The notes under the pieces: model-generated | The model's input: the letters and a program-made list of their open reading frames with translations, nothing else | Told to the model about the DNA's origin: nothing | Databases searched by the model: none | Assembly: GCA_023264995.1 (NCBI GenBank) | Contig: JAHFUR010000035.1 | Location: 1-44,688 of the forward strand | Reading direction: 5' to 3' | Source of the DNA: Acidimicrobiia bacterium | GTDB lineage: Bacteria; Actinomycetota; Acidimicrobiia; Acidimicrobiales; AC-14 | DNA length: 44,688 nucleotides | In this document: positions 12,496 to 21,084 of the stretch, piece by piece | Position numbering within the stretch: position 1 is the first letter of the stretch | Layout: the number at the start of each line of letters is the position of its first letter | Position numbers and translations under genes: made by a program

Positions 12496-15174
12496 GTGAG
12501 CCCGGTGGCGCCGGCGGCCCTTGACCTGGAGGCCGCGGCGCGGACGCCGGTGGCCGGGGTCCTCGCCGCGTTAAGGACCACCCCGGCCGGCCTGTCCGCG
12601 CCGGAGGCAGCGGCCCGGTTGGCTGCCGTCGGGCGCAACGTGCTCGTCTCCCGCCAGGTCACCGCGCTCGGCGTGCTCGTCCGCCAGCTTCGCAACCCCC
12701 TCCTCATCCTGCTCCTCGCCGCCGCCGGGGTGTCAGCCGCCACCGGCGGCACCACCGATGCAGCGATCATCACCACGATCGTCGTGCTGAGCGTCGGCCT
12801 GGGCTTCGCCAACGAGTACCGCTCCGAGGTGGCCGTCGCCGCCCTCCACGACAACATCCGCCACGATGCCCTCGTCTGGCGCGACGGGTCCCAGCAGCGG
12901 GTGGACGTGCGGGACCTCGTGCCCGGCGACGTCCTCGGCCTCCGGGTCGGCGACCTGGTGCCCGCCGACGTCCGCCTGATCGAGGCCACCCAGCTTGAGT
13001 GCGACGAGGCCGTGCTCACCGGTGAGTCGGTGCCGGCGGTGAAGTCGGCCGAGGTCGCCCCGGCGACCGGTTCTGCGGTCGCCCTCCCCTCCTGCGCCTT
13101 CATGGGCAGCGTCGTCCACCAGGGTTCCGGCTTGGCGGTCGTAGTGTCCACCGGCTCGGCCACCGAGTTCGGCAGGATCGCGGTCGGGCTCACCCAGCGC
13201 CAGGCCGAGACGGCGTTCCAGGTCGGGCTCCGGAGCTTCTCCCGGCTCCTCGTCCGCGTCGCGGCCGTGCTGACGATCTCGATCTTCGTGATCAACGTGG
13301 CCTTCTCCCGCCCACTGATCGACGCGCTCCTGTTCTCCCTGGCCATCGCCATCGGCATCACGCCCCAGCTCCTGCCGGCCATCGTCAGCGTCAGCCTGGC
13401 CAAGGGCTCTCGGCAGCTGGCCACCCGCCGGGTCCTGGTGAAGCGCCTCGTCGTCATCGAGGACCTGGGCAACATCGGGCTGCTCTTCACCGACAAGACC
13501 GGGACGCTCACCGAGGGCGTCATCACCTTCGATGAGGCGCTCGACGCGGCCGGGCAGCCCGCCGTCGAGCCGCTCCGGCTCGGCCTGGTGTGCAACGAGG
13601 CCACGGTTGGTCCGCAGGGCCCGGTCGGCGGCAACGGGCTCGACGTGGCCCTCTGGTCCGCCGCCGCGGCCGGTCCCCTGGCCGCCGCCGCCGACGGGCC
13701 GCGTGGCTACGAGCGGCTTGGCATCCTGCCCTTCGACCACGAGCGCCAGCTGGCCTCCGTCGCCGTGCGCGACCCGGACGGCATCACGGTCCTCGTGACG
13801 AAGGGCGCGCCGGAGGCGGTCCTCGGCCGCTGCGCCGACGTGCCGGCGGCAGCGGCCGCGACCCTGGAGCGGCTCTTCGCCGACGGCGCGCGGGTGGTCG
13901 CCGTCGCAACACGCGCCACGCCGGGCCTGGTCACGCCTGAGGCCGCCGACGAACGGGATGTCAGCCTGGTCGGGTTCTTGACCTTCGTCGACCGCCCGAA
14001 GGCGGACGCCGGCGCCTCCATCGCCACCCTGCACCGGCTGGGCATCGTGGTGAAGGTGATCACCGGCGACAACGGCACCGTGGCGGCCAAGGTCTGTCGT
14101 GACCTGGGCATGGCCGTCGGTGGCGTGCTCACCGGGGCCGACATCGCCCAGCTCGACGACGACGCCCTGGCCGCGGCCATTCCGTCCACGACCGTGTTTG
14201 CACGGGTCAGCCCGGAGCAGAAATCCCGGGTCATCAAGGTGGCCCGGCGCGGCGGCGCCGACGTGGCCTTCCTCGGCGACGGGGTGAACGATGCCGTCGC
14301 CCTCCACGCCGCCGACGTCGGGATTTCCGTCGACTCGGCCACCGATGTGGCCAAGGACGCCGCCGATGTCGTCCTGCTCGACAAGGACCTGGGCGTGCTC
14401 GCCGAGGGGGTGATGGAGGGCCGGCGGATCTTCGCCAACACGGTGAAGTACGTCCTGATGGCCACGTCGTCGAACTTCGGGAACATGTTCAGCGCCGCCG
14501 GCGCGTCGCTCTTTCTGTCGTTCCTGCCTCTCCTCCCCTCGCAGATCCTGCTGAACAACCTGCTCTACGACTTCGGCCAACTGGCCATCCCTACCGACCG
14601 GGTCGACGAGGAGGTACTCGCCCGTCCGGCGGCCTGGGACATCGCCTTCGTACGGCGTTTCATGAGCATCTTCGGGCCCATCAGCTCGATCTTCGACTTC
14701 ATGACCTTCTTCGTGATGCTGCAGGTCCTCCACGCCGGCCACCGACAGTTCCGTAGCGGGTGGTTCATCGAGTCGCTCGCCACCCAGACCCTGGTGGTGT
14801 TCGTGATCCGCACCCGGCGTGTCCCCTTCATCCGGAGCCGCCCGAGCCTTCCCATGATGATCACGCCCCCGGCGTGCGCCATCGTCGGGGCCATCCTCCC
14901 CTTCACGCCGCTCGCTCATTTCCTGGGGTTCGCGACGCTCCCCCTGCGGTTCTTTCTCATCCTTCTCGGGATGATCGGCGTCTACCTCGTCCTCGTCGAG
15001 TACGCCAAGGGCCGCTTCTACGCGGCGCAGCCCCACGTGGAACGGGCCGCCGCCACCGACGCCCAGCGCACCGAGCGCCACATCCACCGGCGCATCGCCC
15101 GGTTCGTCCACCATTCCGGCCCCCGGTCGGCTGGCTCCGCCCGGGCGTCTTCCCCACCACGCCCGCCCGCTTGA
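12496..15174 (+). CDS. Magnesium-type (MgtA-like) P-type ATPase
   Basis: This 892-residue inner-membrane pump shows the P-type motifs in order: LTGESVPAVKS near residue 177, the phosphorylation site DKTGTLTEG near 332, KGAPEAVL near 437, TGDNGTVAAKV near 520 and GDGVNDAVALHAADVGIS near 594. The C-terminal half contains NFGNMFSAAGASLFLSFLPL and DFGQLAIPTDRVDEE, characteristic of MgtA/MgtB Mg2+ importers rather than Zn or Cu exporters. An acidic/His-rich tail (TERHIHRRIARFVHH) ends the protein. It starts at GTG with no obvious ribosome site. It sits just before the zinc regulators, but I see no evidence that it transports zinc. Confidence 0.9.
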   Translation: MSPVAPAALDLEAAARTPVAGVLAALRTTPAGLSAPEAAARLAAVGRNVLVSRQVTALGVLVRQLRNPLLILLLAAAGVSAATGGTTDAAIITTIVVLSVGLGFANEYRSEVAVAALHDNIRHDALVWRDGSQQRVDVRDLVPGDVLGLRVGDLVPADVRLIEATQLECDEAVLTGESVPAVKSAEVAPATGSAVALPSCAFMGSVVHQGSGLAVVVSTGSATEFGRIAVGLTQRQAETAFQVGLRSFSRLLVRVAAVLTISIFVINVAFSRPLIDALLFSLAIAIGITPQLLPAIVSVSLAKGSRQLATRRVLVKRLVVIEDLGNIGLLFTDKTGTLTEGVITFDEALDAAGQPAVEPLRLGLVCNEATVGPQGPVGGNGLDVALWSAAAAGPLAAAADGPRGYERLGILPFDHERQLASVAVRDPDGITVLVTKGAPEAVLGRCADVPAAAAATLERLFADGARVVAVATRATPGLVTPEAADERDVSLVGFLTFVDRPKADAGASIATLHRLGIVVKVITGDNGTVAAKVCRDLGMAVGGVLTGADIAQLDDDALAAAIPSTTVFARVSPEQKSRVIKVARRGGADVAFLGDGVNDAVALHAADVGISVDSATDVAKDAADVVLLDKDLGVLAEGVMEGRRIFANTVKYVLMATSSNFGNMFSAAGASLFLSFLPLLPSQILLNNLLYDFGQLAIPTDRVDEEVLARPAAWDIAFVRRFMSIFGPISSIFDFMTFFVMLQVLHAGHRQFRSGWFIESLATQTLVVFVIRTRRVPFIRSRPSLPMMITPPACAIVGAILPFTPLAHFLGFATLPLRFFLILLGMIGVYLVLVEYAKGRFYAAQPHVERAAATDAQRTERHIHRRIARFVHHSGPRSAGSARASSPPRPPA

Positions 15175-15201
15175 CGTATGCGGACATGCGCATTCTAGAA
15201 T
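15171..15201 (+). promoter_or_regulatory. smtB-zur promoter with operator between -35 and -10
   Basis: A -35 TTGACG (15171-15176) and -10 TAGAAT (15196-15201) are 19 nt apart, and the -10 lies 6 nt before the ATG. Between them ATGCG-GACATG-CGCAT (15178-15193) is a 5-bp-arm palindrome, positioned for repression by the SmtB dimer. Confidence 0.6.
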
Positions 15202-15207
15202 GACTCG

Positions 15208-15546
15208 ATGCCCGCCACCGCTCGAGCCCGCCCGGTCGCGACGGCCGCCGAGCCCTCGGGCCTGGGGCTGGCCGGCGCCGCCGACCTGCTCCGTGCTCTG
15301 GCCAGCCCACACCGGCTGGCCATCGTGCGCGAGCTCGACGGTCGGGCCCGGTGCGTCCACGAGCTGGTCGACGCGCTGGGCGTGTCGCAGCCCTTGGTGT
15401 CCCAGCATCTACGGGTCCTGCGAGCCAGCCACTTGGTCCGGGCCGAGCGGCGGGGCCGGGAGATCGCGTACTCGCTGAGCGACGAGCACGTGGCCCACAT
15501 CGCTCATGACGCCCTGGTCCACGCCACCGAGCGGGACCAGCGATGA
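15208..15546 (+). CDS. smtB: ArsR/SmtB-family zinc-responsive repressor
   Basis: The 112-residue winged-helix protein has the ArsR core LASPHRLAIVRELDGRARCV, then HELVDALGVSQPLVSQHLRV. The last helix holds D-x-H-x10-H-x2-E (DEHVAHIAHDALVHATE), the alpha-5 zinc site of SmtB-type sensors. Zinc binding releases such repressors from DNA. The downstream Fur-type gene overlaps by 4 nt, giving the smtB-zur order known from mycobacteria. The gene is transcribed without a leader from a promoter with a built-in operator. Confidence 0.88.
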   Translation: MPATARARPVATAAEPSGLGLAGAADLLRALASPHRLAIVRELDGRARCVHELVDALGVSQPLVSQHLRVLRASHLVRAERRGREIAYSLSDEHVAHIAHDALVHATERDQR

Positions 15547-16028
15547 CCCCTGAGCTGCTGGCCGAAGACCGGCGCCCCCATGGTCGACGCGCCGGCGACG
15601 ACGCGCTGCACGGCGCCGCCGCCCAGCGTGTCGTCGCGCTCGACCAGCGCTATACAGCCAGCCGCCGGGCACTGGTCGCTGCCTTGCTCGACGCCGAGCG
15701 CCCCCTGACCATCGCCGAGATCCAGGCCGGGGCCAAGGGCATGCCGCTTTCCTCGGCCTACCGCAACCTCACCGTCCTGTGCGAGGCCGGCGTGGCCCGG
15801 CGCCTCCCAGGGGTCGACGACCTCGGCCGCTTCGAGCTGGCCGAGGACCTGGCCGGCCACCACCACCACCTGCAATGCACCTCGTGCGGCACGCTCGTGG
15901 ACTTCGCGGCGTCGGCCGAGCTCGAGCGGGCGCTCATCGAGGCGGCCCGCCGGGTGGCGGCGGAGACGGGCTACGAGATCAGCGGCCACCGCGTCGACTT
16001 CGACGGTCGCTGCCCGGCCTGCCGGTAG
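15543..16028 (+). CDS. zur: Zinc uptake regulator, Fur family
   Basis: The 161-residue protein has a Fur winged helix (YTASRRALVAALLDAERPLT, MPLSSAYRNLTVLCEAGVAR). The metal-binding domain includes HHHHLQCTSCGTLVDF and ends GRCPACR, giving the two CxxC pairs that hold structural zinc. It is coupled to smtB and converges on a znuACB cluster, which supports Zur rather than Fur. It should repress zinc uptake when zinc is ample, acting at the box upstream of znuA. The N-terminal ~25 residues are unusually long. Confidence 0.88.
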   Translation: MTPELLAEDRRPHGRRAGDDALHGAAAQRVVALDQRYTASRRALVAALLDAERPLTIAEIQAGAKGMPLSSAYRNLTVLCEAGVARRLPGVDDLGRFELAEDLAGHHHHLQCTSCGTLVDFAASAELERALIEAARRVAAETGYEISGHRVDFDGRCPACR

Positions 16029-16041
16029 GGGCGCTCTCGGC

Positions 16042-16878
16042 CTAGTGCCCGTGGGGCGCAGCCACGCGGCGCCCCACGTCGAGGGCAGCGGTGACGGTGA
16101 AGGTCGCCGAGGCGATGAGGACGATCGTGCCGCCTGGGGCCAGCGATGCGGCCCGCGCCACGGCCAAGCCGACGACCACCGAACCGAGCCCGATGGCCAC
16201 CGCCCACCGTAGGGTGGCCCGGAAGGACCGGGCCAGGCGTTGCGCCGACCCCACCGGGAGCACCATCAGCGCCGCGACCAGCAGGACGCCGACCACCCGC
16301 ATGGCGGCCACGACGGTCACCGCGGTCAGGGCCGCCAGCCCCAGGCTCAGCGCGTCCACGGGCAGGCCCGCCACCCTCGCCGCCTCCTCGTCCATGGCCA
16401 CCGCGAACAGGGCCCGCCAGGTGACGGCGACCACGGCCAGGATGCACACCCCGAGGACACAGATGCTCAGCGCGTCCTCCGGGCTGACGGTGAGGACCGA
16501 CCCGAACAGGTACGTCAGCACCCCGGAGTTGAGCGAGCCGGCCAGGCCGGTAAGCACGACGCCGGCCGCGATCCCCGTGTAGAAGAACGCGGCGAGGGCC
16601 AGGTCACCGCTGGCCCGCTTGCGCAAGCGGAGCCACTCGATGGTCACCGCCCCCGCCACGGCCACGAGCAGCGCCATCCACAGTGGGCTGACCCCGGTCA
16701 CAAGGCCGGCGGCCACGCCGGCGAAGGCCATGTGGCCAATGCCGTCGCCCATGAGGGCGAGCCGCTTCTGGACCAGGAACGTGCCGATGAGCGGCGCGCA
16801 GGCGCCAACGGCCACGCCGGATGCCAGCGCCAGCTGCATGTACTCGCGGTCGAAGGGCCACGGCAACGGCAGCGTCAT
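16042..16878 (-). CDS. znuB: Zinc ABC transporter permease
   Basis: This 278-residue ABC-3 family permease begins MTLPLPWPFDREYMQLALAS and has a run of 7-8 hydrophobic helices. GDGIGHMAFAGVAAG near residue 44 is the family's conserved cytoplasmic loop, and later AALMVLPVGSAQRLARS is typical of ZnuB/MntB proteins. It forms the membrane channel for zinc (or manganese) import. It is the last gene of the znuA-znuC-znuB operon, 28 nt after znuC. The start ATG at 16878 follows from alignment of the family N-terminus; the longer frame reads back through znuC. Confidence 0.9.
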   Translation of the reverse strand: MTLPLPWPFDREYMQLALASGVAVGACAPLIGTFLVQKRLALMGDGIGHMAFAGVAAGLVTGVSPLWMALLVAVAGAVTIEWLRLRKRASGDLALAAFFYTGIAAGVVLTGLAGSLNSGVLTYLFGSVLTVSPEDALSICVLGVCILAVVAVTWRALFAVAMDEEAARVAGLPVDALSLGLAALTAVTVVAAMRVVGVLLVAALMVLPVGSAQRLARSFRATLRWAVAIGLGSVVVGLAVARAASLAPGGTIVLIASATFTVTAALDVGRRVAAPHGH

Positions 16879-16906
16879 CTGGTCGACCGCCCCGCGGGCC
16901 CGGTAC

Positions 16907-17683
16907 TCAACCGGGCCCTTCGAGCCAGACCGGCAGGTCGTGGCGGTGCACGCCGAGGCTGACCCCGATGTCGACCAGGCCGGCGGGCGGGCCGTCGAAG
17001 ACCACCGTGCCGCCGCGCAGCACGATGAGGCGGTCAAGGTCGTCCGCCACTGCCCCGAGCTCGTGGGACACCAGGAGCACGGCCACGCCGTCGTCGCGGC
17101 ACCGGGTGACCAGGGCGTCGCGGAAGCGGTCCTGGGACTCGACGTCCACGCCGGCGATGGGCTCGTCGAGCACGAGCAGCTCCGGATCCGACGCCAGGGC
17201 CCGGGCGATGAAGACCCGCTGCTGCTGGCCGCCGCTCAGCTCGACGATCGGCGTCCGGCGCCGGTCGGCCAGCGCCACCACCGCCAAGGCCCGGTCCACC
17301 CGGTGCTGGTCCTTGTCGCTCGGACGCCGGGCCCAGCCCCGGCGGGCCACACACCCCGAGGCGACGACCTCCTCCACCGTCGCCGGGAGCTGGTCGACGA
17401 TGACGGCGCGCTGGGGCACGTACCCGACCCGCCAGCGCTCGTCCAACCGGTCCGGCGGCTCGCCGAACAGGCGGACCGACCCCCTCTCGGGCGGCGTCAG
17501 GCCGAGCGCCACCCTGAGCAGTGTCGACTTGCCCGAGCCGTTCGGCCCGGTGAGGGCGACGAACTCCCCCGGCCCGACGTGCAGGCTGACGTTGTCCAGC
17601 ACCCCATGGCGCCCGTAGGCGAACCCCACGGCCTCCATGCGGAGCGGGTCGGGCCGCGCGCCCCCGGTCACCCCGCTGCTCAC
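16907..17683 (-). CDS. znuC: Zinc ABC transporter ATP-binding protein
   Basis: The 258-residue ATPase carries Walker A GPNGSGKSTLLRVALGL, Q-loop YVPQRAVIVDQL, signature ELSGGQQQRVFIARALASDP, Walker B LLVLDEPIAGVD and H-loop VLLVSHELG. It powers the znuB permease. It starts at GTG overlapping the znuA stop by 4 nt, so translation is coupled. The C-terminal tail ends near HRHDLPVWLEGPG. Confidence 0.92.
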   Translation of the reverse strand: MSSGVTGGARPDPLRMEAVGFAYGRHGVLDNVSLHVGPGEFVALTGPNGSGKSTLLRVALGLTPPERGSVRLFGEPPDRLDERWRVGYVPQRAVIVDQLPATVEEVVASGCVARRGWARRPSDKDQHRVDRALAVVALADRRRTPIVELSGGQQQRVFIARALASDPELLVLDEPIAGVDVESQDRFRDALVTRCRDDGVAVLLVSHELGAVADDLDRLIVLRGGTVVFDGPPAGLVDIGVSLGVHRHDLPVWLEGPG

Positions 17684-18582
17684 CTGCACCCCAATGCGGT
17701 CCGGATGGTGGCGAGGTTCTGCCGCATCACCGAGACGTAGGTCTTCCCGGCCTTGGCGTCCGCCCCGGAGAGCCCTTCGAGCGGGTCGAGGACCGCAGTG
17801 GTGACGCCGGCTTCTCGGGCCAGCGCCCGGGCCACCTTCGGGCTCACCAGCGTCTCGGAGAAGATCGTCGTGGTCCCCTCGGCCCGCACCTTCGCCGCCA
17901 GGCTGGCCAGGCGCTGGGGGCTGGGCTCGGATTCGGGTGCCAGGCCGGCGACGGCCTCCTGGGTCAGCCCGTAGCGCGCCGCCAGGTAGGCGAACGCGGC
18001 GTGAGAGGTCACCATGACCCGCCGGTCGCAGGACCTCAGGCCTTGGGCGAAAGCACTGTCGAGGTCGTCGAGCTCCCGCATGTAGGCGCCGGCGTTGGCC
18101 TCGTAGCTGGCCCGGTTGGCCGGGTCGGCGCCGGCCAGTGCGCCGGCGACGCGGCCCACGATGGCCGTGAACAGCCGGGGGTCGAGCCAGACATGAGGGT
18201 CGATGGTGAGCTGGGTGCCGGCCGCCGGCGCCGGCAGCAAGCTGCCCAGTTCGCCCAGCACGTCGACCTTGGCCCCCTTGGCCCGCGCCGCCGCCTTCTC
18301 GATGGCCGGCTGGAACCCCCGGCCGAGGAACAGCAGGACGGATGCGTCCTCGATGTGGTCGACCTGGCGGGTCGTCAGCTCGAGGTCGTGGGGCTCGCTC
18401 CCCGCCGGCGTGAGGTTGCTGACAACGGCATGTCCTCCGGCGATGCGCGTGGCGGCTTCGAACAGCGGGTAGAAGGAGGCGACCACCCGAGGCCGCCCGT
18501 CGGCCGTCCCGGTCCCTCCCCCGCTGGTGCCGCATGCGCCGGCGACCACTACGGCCACCAGGGCGACGACGACGTGTCGCAT
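17680..18582 (-). CDS. znuA: Zinc ABC transporter substrate-binding lipoprotein
   Basis: This 300-residue cluster A-I metal-binding protein has a lipoprotein signal (VVVAGACG). Metal ligands are visible as His in GSEPHDLEL, His in TIDPHVWLDP, His in VTSHAAFAYLA and Asp in AVLDPLEGL. The His-rich loop that many ZnuA proteins have is absent. It captures metal outside the membrane for znuBC. First gene of the operon, with GGGGG before the ATG and a Zur-like box just upstream. Manganese is an alternative substrate, but the smtB-zur neighbours favour zinc. Confidence 0.9.
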   Translation of the reverse strand: MRHVVVALVAVVVAGACGTSGGGTGTADGRPRVVASFYPLFEAATRIAGGHAVVSNLTPAGSEPHDLELTTRQVDHIEDASVLLFLGRGFQPAIEKAAARAKGAKVDVLGELGSLLPAPAAGTQLTIDPHVWLDPRLFTAIVGRVAGALAGADPANRASYEANAGAYMRELDDLDSAFAQGLRSCDRRVMVTSHAAFAYLAARYGLTQEAVAGLAPESEPSPQRLASLAAKVRAEGTTTIFSETLVSPKVARALAREAGVTTAVLDPLEGLSGADAKAGKTYVSVMRQNLATIRTALGCR

Positions 18583-18592
18583 CCCATCCCCC

Positions 18593-18614
18593 TAACGAGA
18601 ATGAGAATGAGTCT
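18593..18614 (-). promoter_or_regulatory. Putative Zur box upstream of znuA
   Basis: The stretch contains GAGAATGAGAATGAGT, resembling Fur/Zur boxes built from repeated AATGA hexamers. On the minus strand a -10-like TAGACT overlaps it. It lies 10-32 nt before the znuA start, so binding would block znuACB transcription. Confidence 0.5.
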
Positions 18615-18729
18615 ACATCCCGGGGCCGCGACCTGCGGGCGGCCGCCGCCACTAGTAGGATCGTGTCGCACGCTGCTCCTGACCTCGGTAGCCAGAGCGC
18701 CTCGGCGCACCTTGGAAGAGGAGGTTCTG

Positions 18730-19098
18730 ATGGCTTTCGGAGCGCGGGCGAAGATGCCGGTCGGCGGGCTCGGCGTGTCGGTCGCGGCCGAGGGTGAGGG
18801 CACGGTCGTGTGCCTGCGCAGGGACGCTGACATCTGCACCCTGCCCGCAATCGTCCGCGTGCTGGCGGAGGTGACCGCCAACCGGACCGGCAACGTGGTG
18901 GTCGACCTGAGCGAGACCGAGTTCATCGACACCGCCGCCCTCCGTTCGGTCCTGCGGGCCCGGGCCACGCTCGCCTCTGAGGGCCGGGACCTGCAGCTCC
19001 GGGCCCCGTCGCGGACGACCCGCAGAGCGCTCGCCCTCTTCGGCCTGTCGGGGATCGTCAGCCTGGATCCGGACGTTCTCGGCGTCGCCGCGTCGTAG
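18730..19098 (+). CDS. STAS-domain anti-sigma factor antagonist-like protein
   Basis: The 122-residue STAS protein shows TVVCLRRDADICTLPAIVRV, then VVVDLSETEFIDTAALRSVL, with the ETEFIDTAALR loop where SpoIIAA-type proteins are phosphorylated; here Thr replaces the usual Ser. It may release a sigma factor from an anti-sigma kinase, but no partner kinase is adjacent. The ATG at 18730 has GAGGAGG upstream. It lies between znuA (divergent) and the GAF-ANTAR gene (convergent). Confidence 0.82.
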   Translation: MAFGARAKMPVGGLGVSVAAEGEGTVVCLRRDADICTLPAIVRVLAEVTANRTGNVVVDLSETEFIDTAALRSVLRARATLASEGRDLQLRAPSRTTRRALALFGLSGIVSLDPDVLGVAAS

Positions 19099-19122
19099 CC
19101 GCCGGCGACGCGCCGGTGACCG

Positions 19123-19866
19123 CTACAACGGGTGGCGGTCCGAGCTGCCCGGTACGACGTCTCCGAGGGCCAGGCTCTTGTCCAGCACGCGACGGGCGAC
19201 CTCCGCCAGTCGCATGTTGTGGTCCCGCGCATAGCCGCGCATCGTTTCGAACGCGGACTCCATGGACAGGCCGGCGCGCTCGCCCAGGACGCCTTTGGCC
19301 TGCTCGATCACGATACGGGTGGTCAGGGCGGTGTTGAGCTGGTCGATCAACAGGCGCGACTCGGACGCCACCCGCTGCTGGAGGATGGCGATGGTGGCCA
19401 CGTCGGCCAGCGCCTGGCCGGCGACAACATCGCTCTCCGAGAGTGGGCCGCGCTCGTGGGCGAACAGGTTGAGCGCTCCGACGACCGAGCCCCGGAGGCG
19501 CATCGGGATGGCATGCACGGAGCGGAACCCGGCGGTGACCGCGGCCGGCGCGAACTGTGGCCAGCGCTCGTTCTCGCGCCAAAGATCCTCGATCAGGACC
19601 GCGGCCCCGGTACGGAAGCTGTCCAGGCACGGCCCTTCGTCGGCCTGGAGCTCGAAGACCTCGAGGACGCGCATGTCCTCACTGGAGGACGCCACCACCC
19701 GAAGCTCGCCCTCGGGCGAGACCAGCATCACCCCGGCAGCCGACACGTCGAGCATGGCGACGCAGCGATCGGCGAGCAGGGAGAGGAGCTCGACGACGTC
19801 GAAGTCGTCCACCAGGCTGTCGGCCAGCTCCACGAGCGTCAGCACCAGCAGTGACTGATCGGACAT
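19123..19866 (-). CDS. GAF-ANTAR domain RNA-binding regulator
   Basis: The 247-residue protein has an N-terminal GAF domain (LADRCVAMLDVSAAGVMLVS, ADEGPCLDSFRTGAAVLIED, HAIPMRLRGSVVGALNLFAH). A C-terminal ANTAR domain follows (ALTTRIVIEQAKGVLGERAG, then FETMRGYARDHNMRLAEVAR). ANTAR proteins bind paired RNA hairpins and act as antiterminators; GAF supplies the signal input. I start it at MSDQSLLVLT (19866), which has GGAGGAA upstream, not at the longer frame start. The family is abundant in Actinomycetota. Confidence 0.9.
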   Translation of the reverse strand: MSDQSLLVLTLVELADSLVDDFDVVELLSLLADRCVAMLDVSAAGVMLVSPEGELRVVASSSEDMRVLEVFELQADEGPCLDSFRTGAAVLIEDLWRENERWPQFAPAAVTAGFRSVHAIPMRLRGSVVGALNLFAHERGPLSESDVVAGQALADVATIAILQQRVASESRLLIDQLNTALTTRIVIEQAKGVLGERAGLSMESAFETMRGYARDHNMRLAEVARRVLDKSLALGDVVPGSSDRHPL

Positions 19867-19984
19867 CGAAGCTTCCTCCCGTGGCCGCCGGGCACGTGGC
19901 TGTACCCCGCCGGCTCGGACCACGCTACTGCGGGAACATGGTCGGGCGATCACCTTCGTGGCCGGCGCGGCTCACCCGGGAGGG

Positions 19985-20680
19985 TTACGTGAAGCGCACC
20001 CGTCGCTCGACGACGTCCAGGGCGACTGCGGAAAGGGGGCGGTCCTCGGCGAAGGCTCGGGCCCGCAAGCGGGCCAGCGCCTCGCCGACACCGATGTCGA
20101 GCTGGACGGACACCATGCCGGATGCCTCGTGGACGACAAAGTGGAAGTCCGAGCCCGCTTCCAGCTCCGGTCCGATCAGCCCGGGCGCCGCCTCCGCCTG
20201 CATGGTCAGGACCGCCCGCGCCGCCACGCCGGCCAGCACGAGGGCATTGGCGTGCTGGTCGTCGTCGATGGCACCGGGCTGGTCGCGGTAGAGATGGAGC
20301 GCGCCGACGCGCACCGCGCCGACGCGGAGCGGGAACCCGAACACCGCCCGCGCCCCGGCCGCGACGGCGGGGGGCGTGAACGCGACCCATCGGCTCGCTT
20401 GAGGACCGGCCAGATCGGCTTCGGCAACGGGATGGTCACCCGTGAACGCGTCGACGCCCGGGCCCTCGCCGAGGGTGAACTGCAGATCCTCGAGCAGCGC
20501 GCTCACGGCGTTCGAGCTGCAGACCGACCCTTGAGCGACACCGCCCGACATGAGCATGATCCCTGCACCCGTCATGCCGACGACCTCCGAGCACACCTGG
20601 CAAAGGCGGGCCGGGCTCGTGCCGCCGGCGACGCCGGGGTCGAGCCGGGCCAGTATTCGAAGTAGGCGATCTCCGGGCAC
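19985..20680 (-). CDS. GAF-ANTAR-like regulator, second copy
   Basis: The 231-residue protein begins at GTG (VPGDRLLRILARLDPGVAGG) with GGGAGG upstream. The GAF part holds VCSEVVGMTGAGIMLMSGGV, QFTLGEGPGVDAFTGDHPVA and FPLRVGAVRVGALHLYRDQP. The C-terminal region (ASGMVSVQLDIGVGEALARL, then FAEDRPLSAVALDVVERRVR) is ANTAR-like, with good spacing but degenerate sequence. It shares architecture with the 19123 gene but is not a recent copy. The longer frame running back to 21853 is a GC-driven shadow. Confidence 0.82.
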   Translation of the reverse strand: MPGDRLLRILARLDPGVAGGTSPARLCQVCSEVVGMTGAGIMLMSGGVAQGSVCSSNAVSALLEDLQFTLGEGPGVDAFTGDHPVAEADLAGPQASRWVAFTPPAVAAGARAVFGFPLRVGAVRVGALHLYRDQPGAIDDDQHANALVLAGVAARAVLTMQAEAAPGLIGPELEAGSDFHFVVHEASGMVSVQLDIGVGEALARLRARAFAEDRPLSAVALDVVERRVRFT

Positions 20681-21084
20681 TCGCTCACAGCCTCCCTGCG
20701 GGACGACGAGCTCCACCGCCGGGAACGATGGCCTCCACGTACGCCATCGGTGCCTCCGCGTCGACTCGGCGAGGCGCTCGACGGGGGCCCGGTCAGCGCG
20801 TACGGCACCCGGTTGTTGCCGAGCACCTCGGTCCAGCGTACCGCCGCGGCGCCCCCACCCCCCACCCGGGCGGGGGGGTGGGCCATTTGGGTGCGGTGGG
20901 AATACAATGGGTGAGTTGGGTTGGTGACCGCAGCTCGCGGGCATCATCACATCCAAGTGCAGGCCGTTGCCCCGGACCCCGGCAACGTCGCAACGTCGAC
21001 GTCGCTCAGAGAGCCGAGGTGCAACATGGGGAGCAACTGGTCCGAGGGCCGAGCGCTGGCGTCCGGGTTGACCGCGAGGCCCGC
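20681..21084. other. Long intergenic region between a GAF gene and whiB, with strong hairpin and a possible promoter
   Basis: No gene is supported in these 404 bases. CCCACCCCCC (20854-20863) and GGGGGGTGGG (20873-20882) form a perfect 10-bp GC stem with a 9-nt loop. A plus-strand -10-like TACAAT lies at 20903-20908. If it drives whiB, the 5' leader would be about 170 nt, unusual beside the many leaderless genes here. The region could hold leader control or a small RNA. Confidence 0.45.

Noticed and set aside
12496-15174. P-type ATPase as a zinc exporter controlled by smtB
   Set aside because: The membrane motifs are MgtA-type and there is no CPC metal site or N-terminal metal-binding domain.
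12733-15408. An 891-codon minus-strand frame opposite the P-type ATPase
   Set aside because: Its protein is low-complexity Gly/Asp/Arg/Val-type sequence mirroring the ATPase codons; no motif or ribosome site.
20854-20882. GC hairpin as a rho-independent terminator
   Set aside because: No T-run follows on either strand, so I list it only as leader or intergenic structure.
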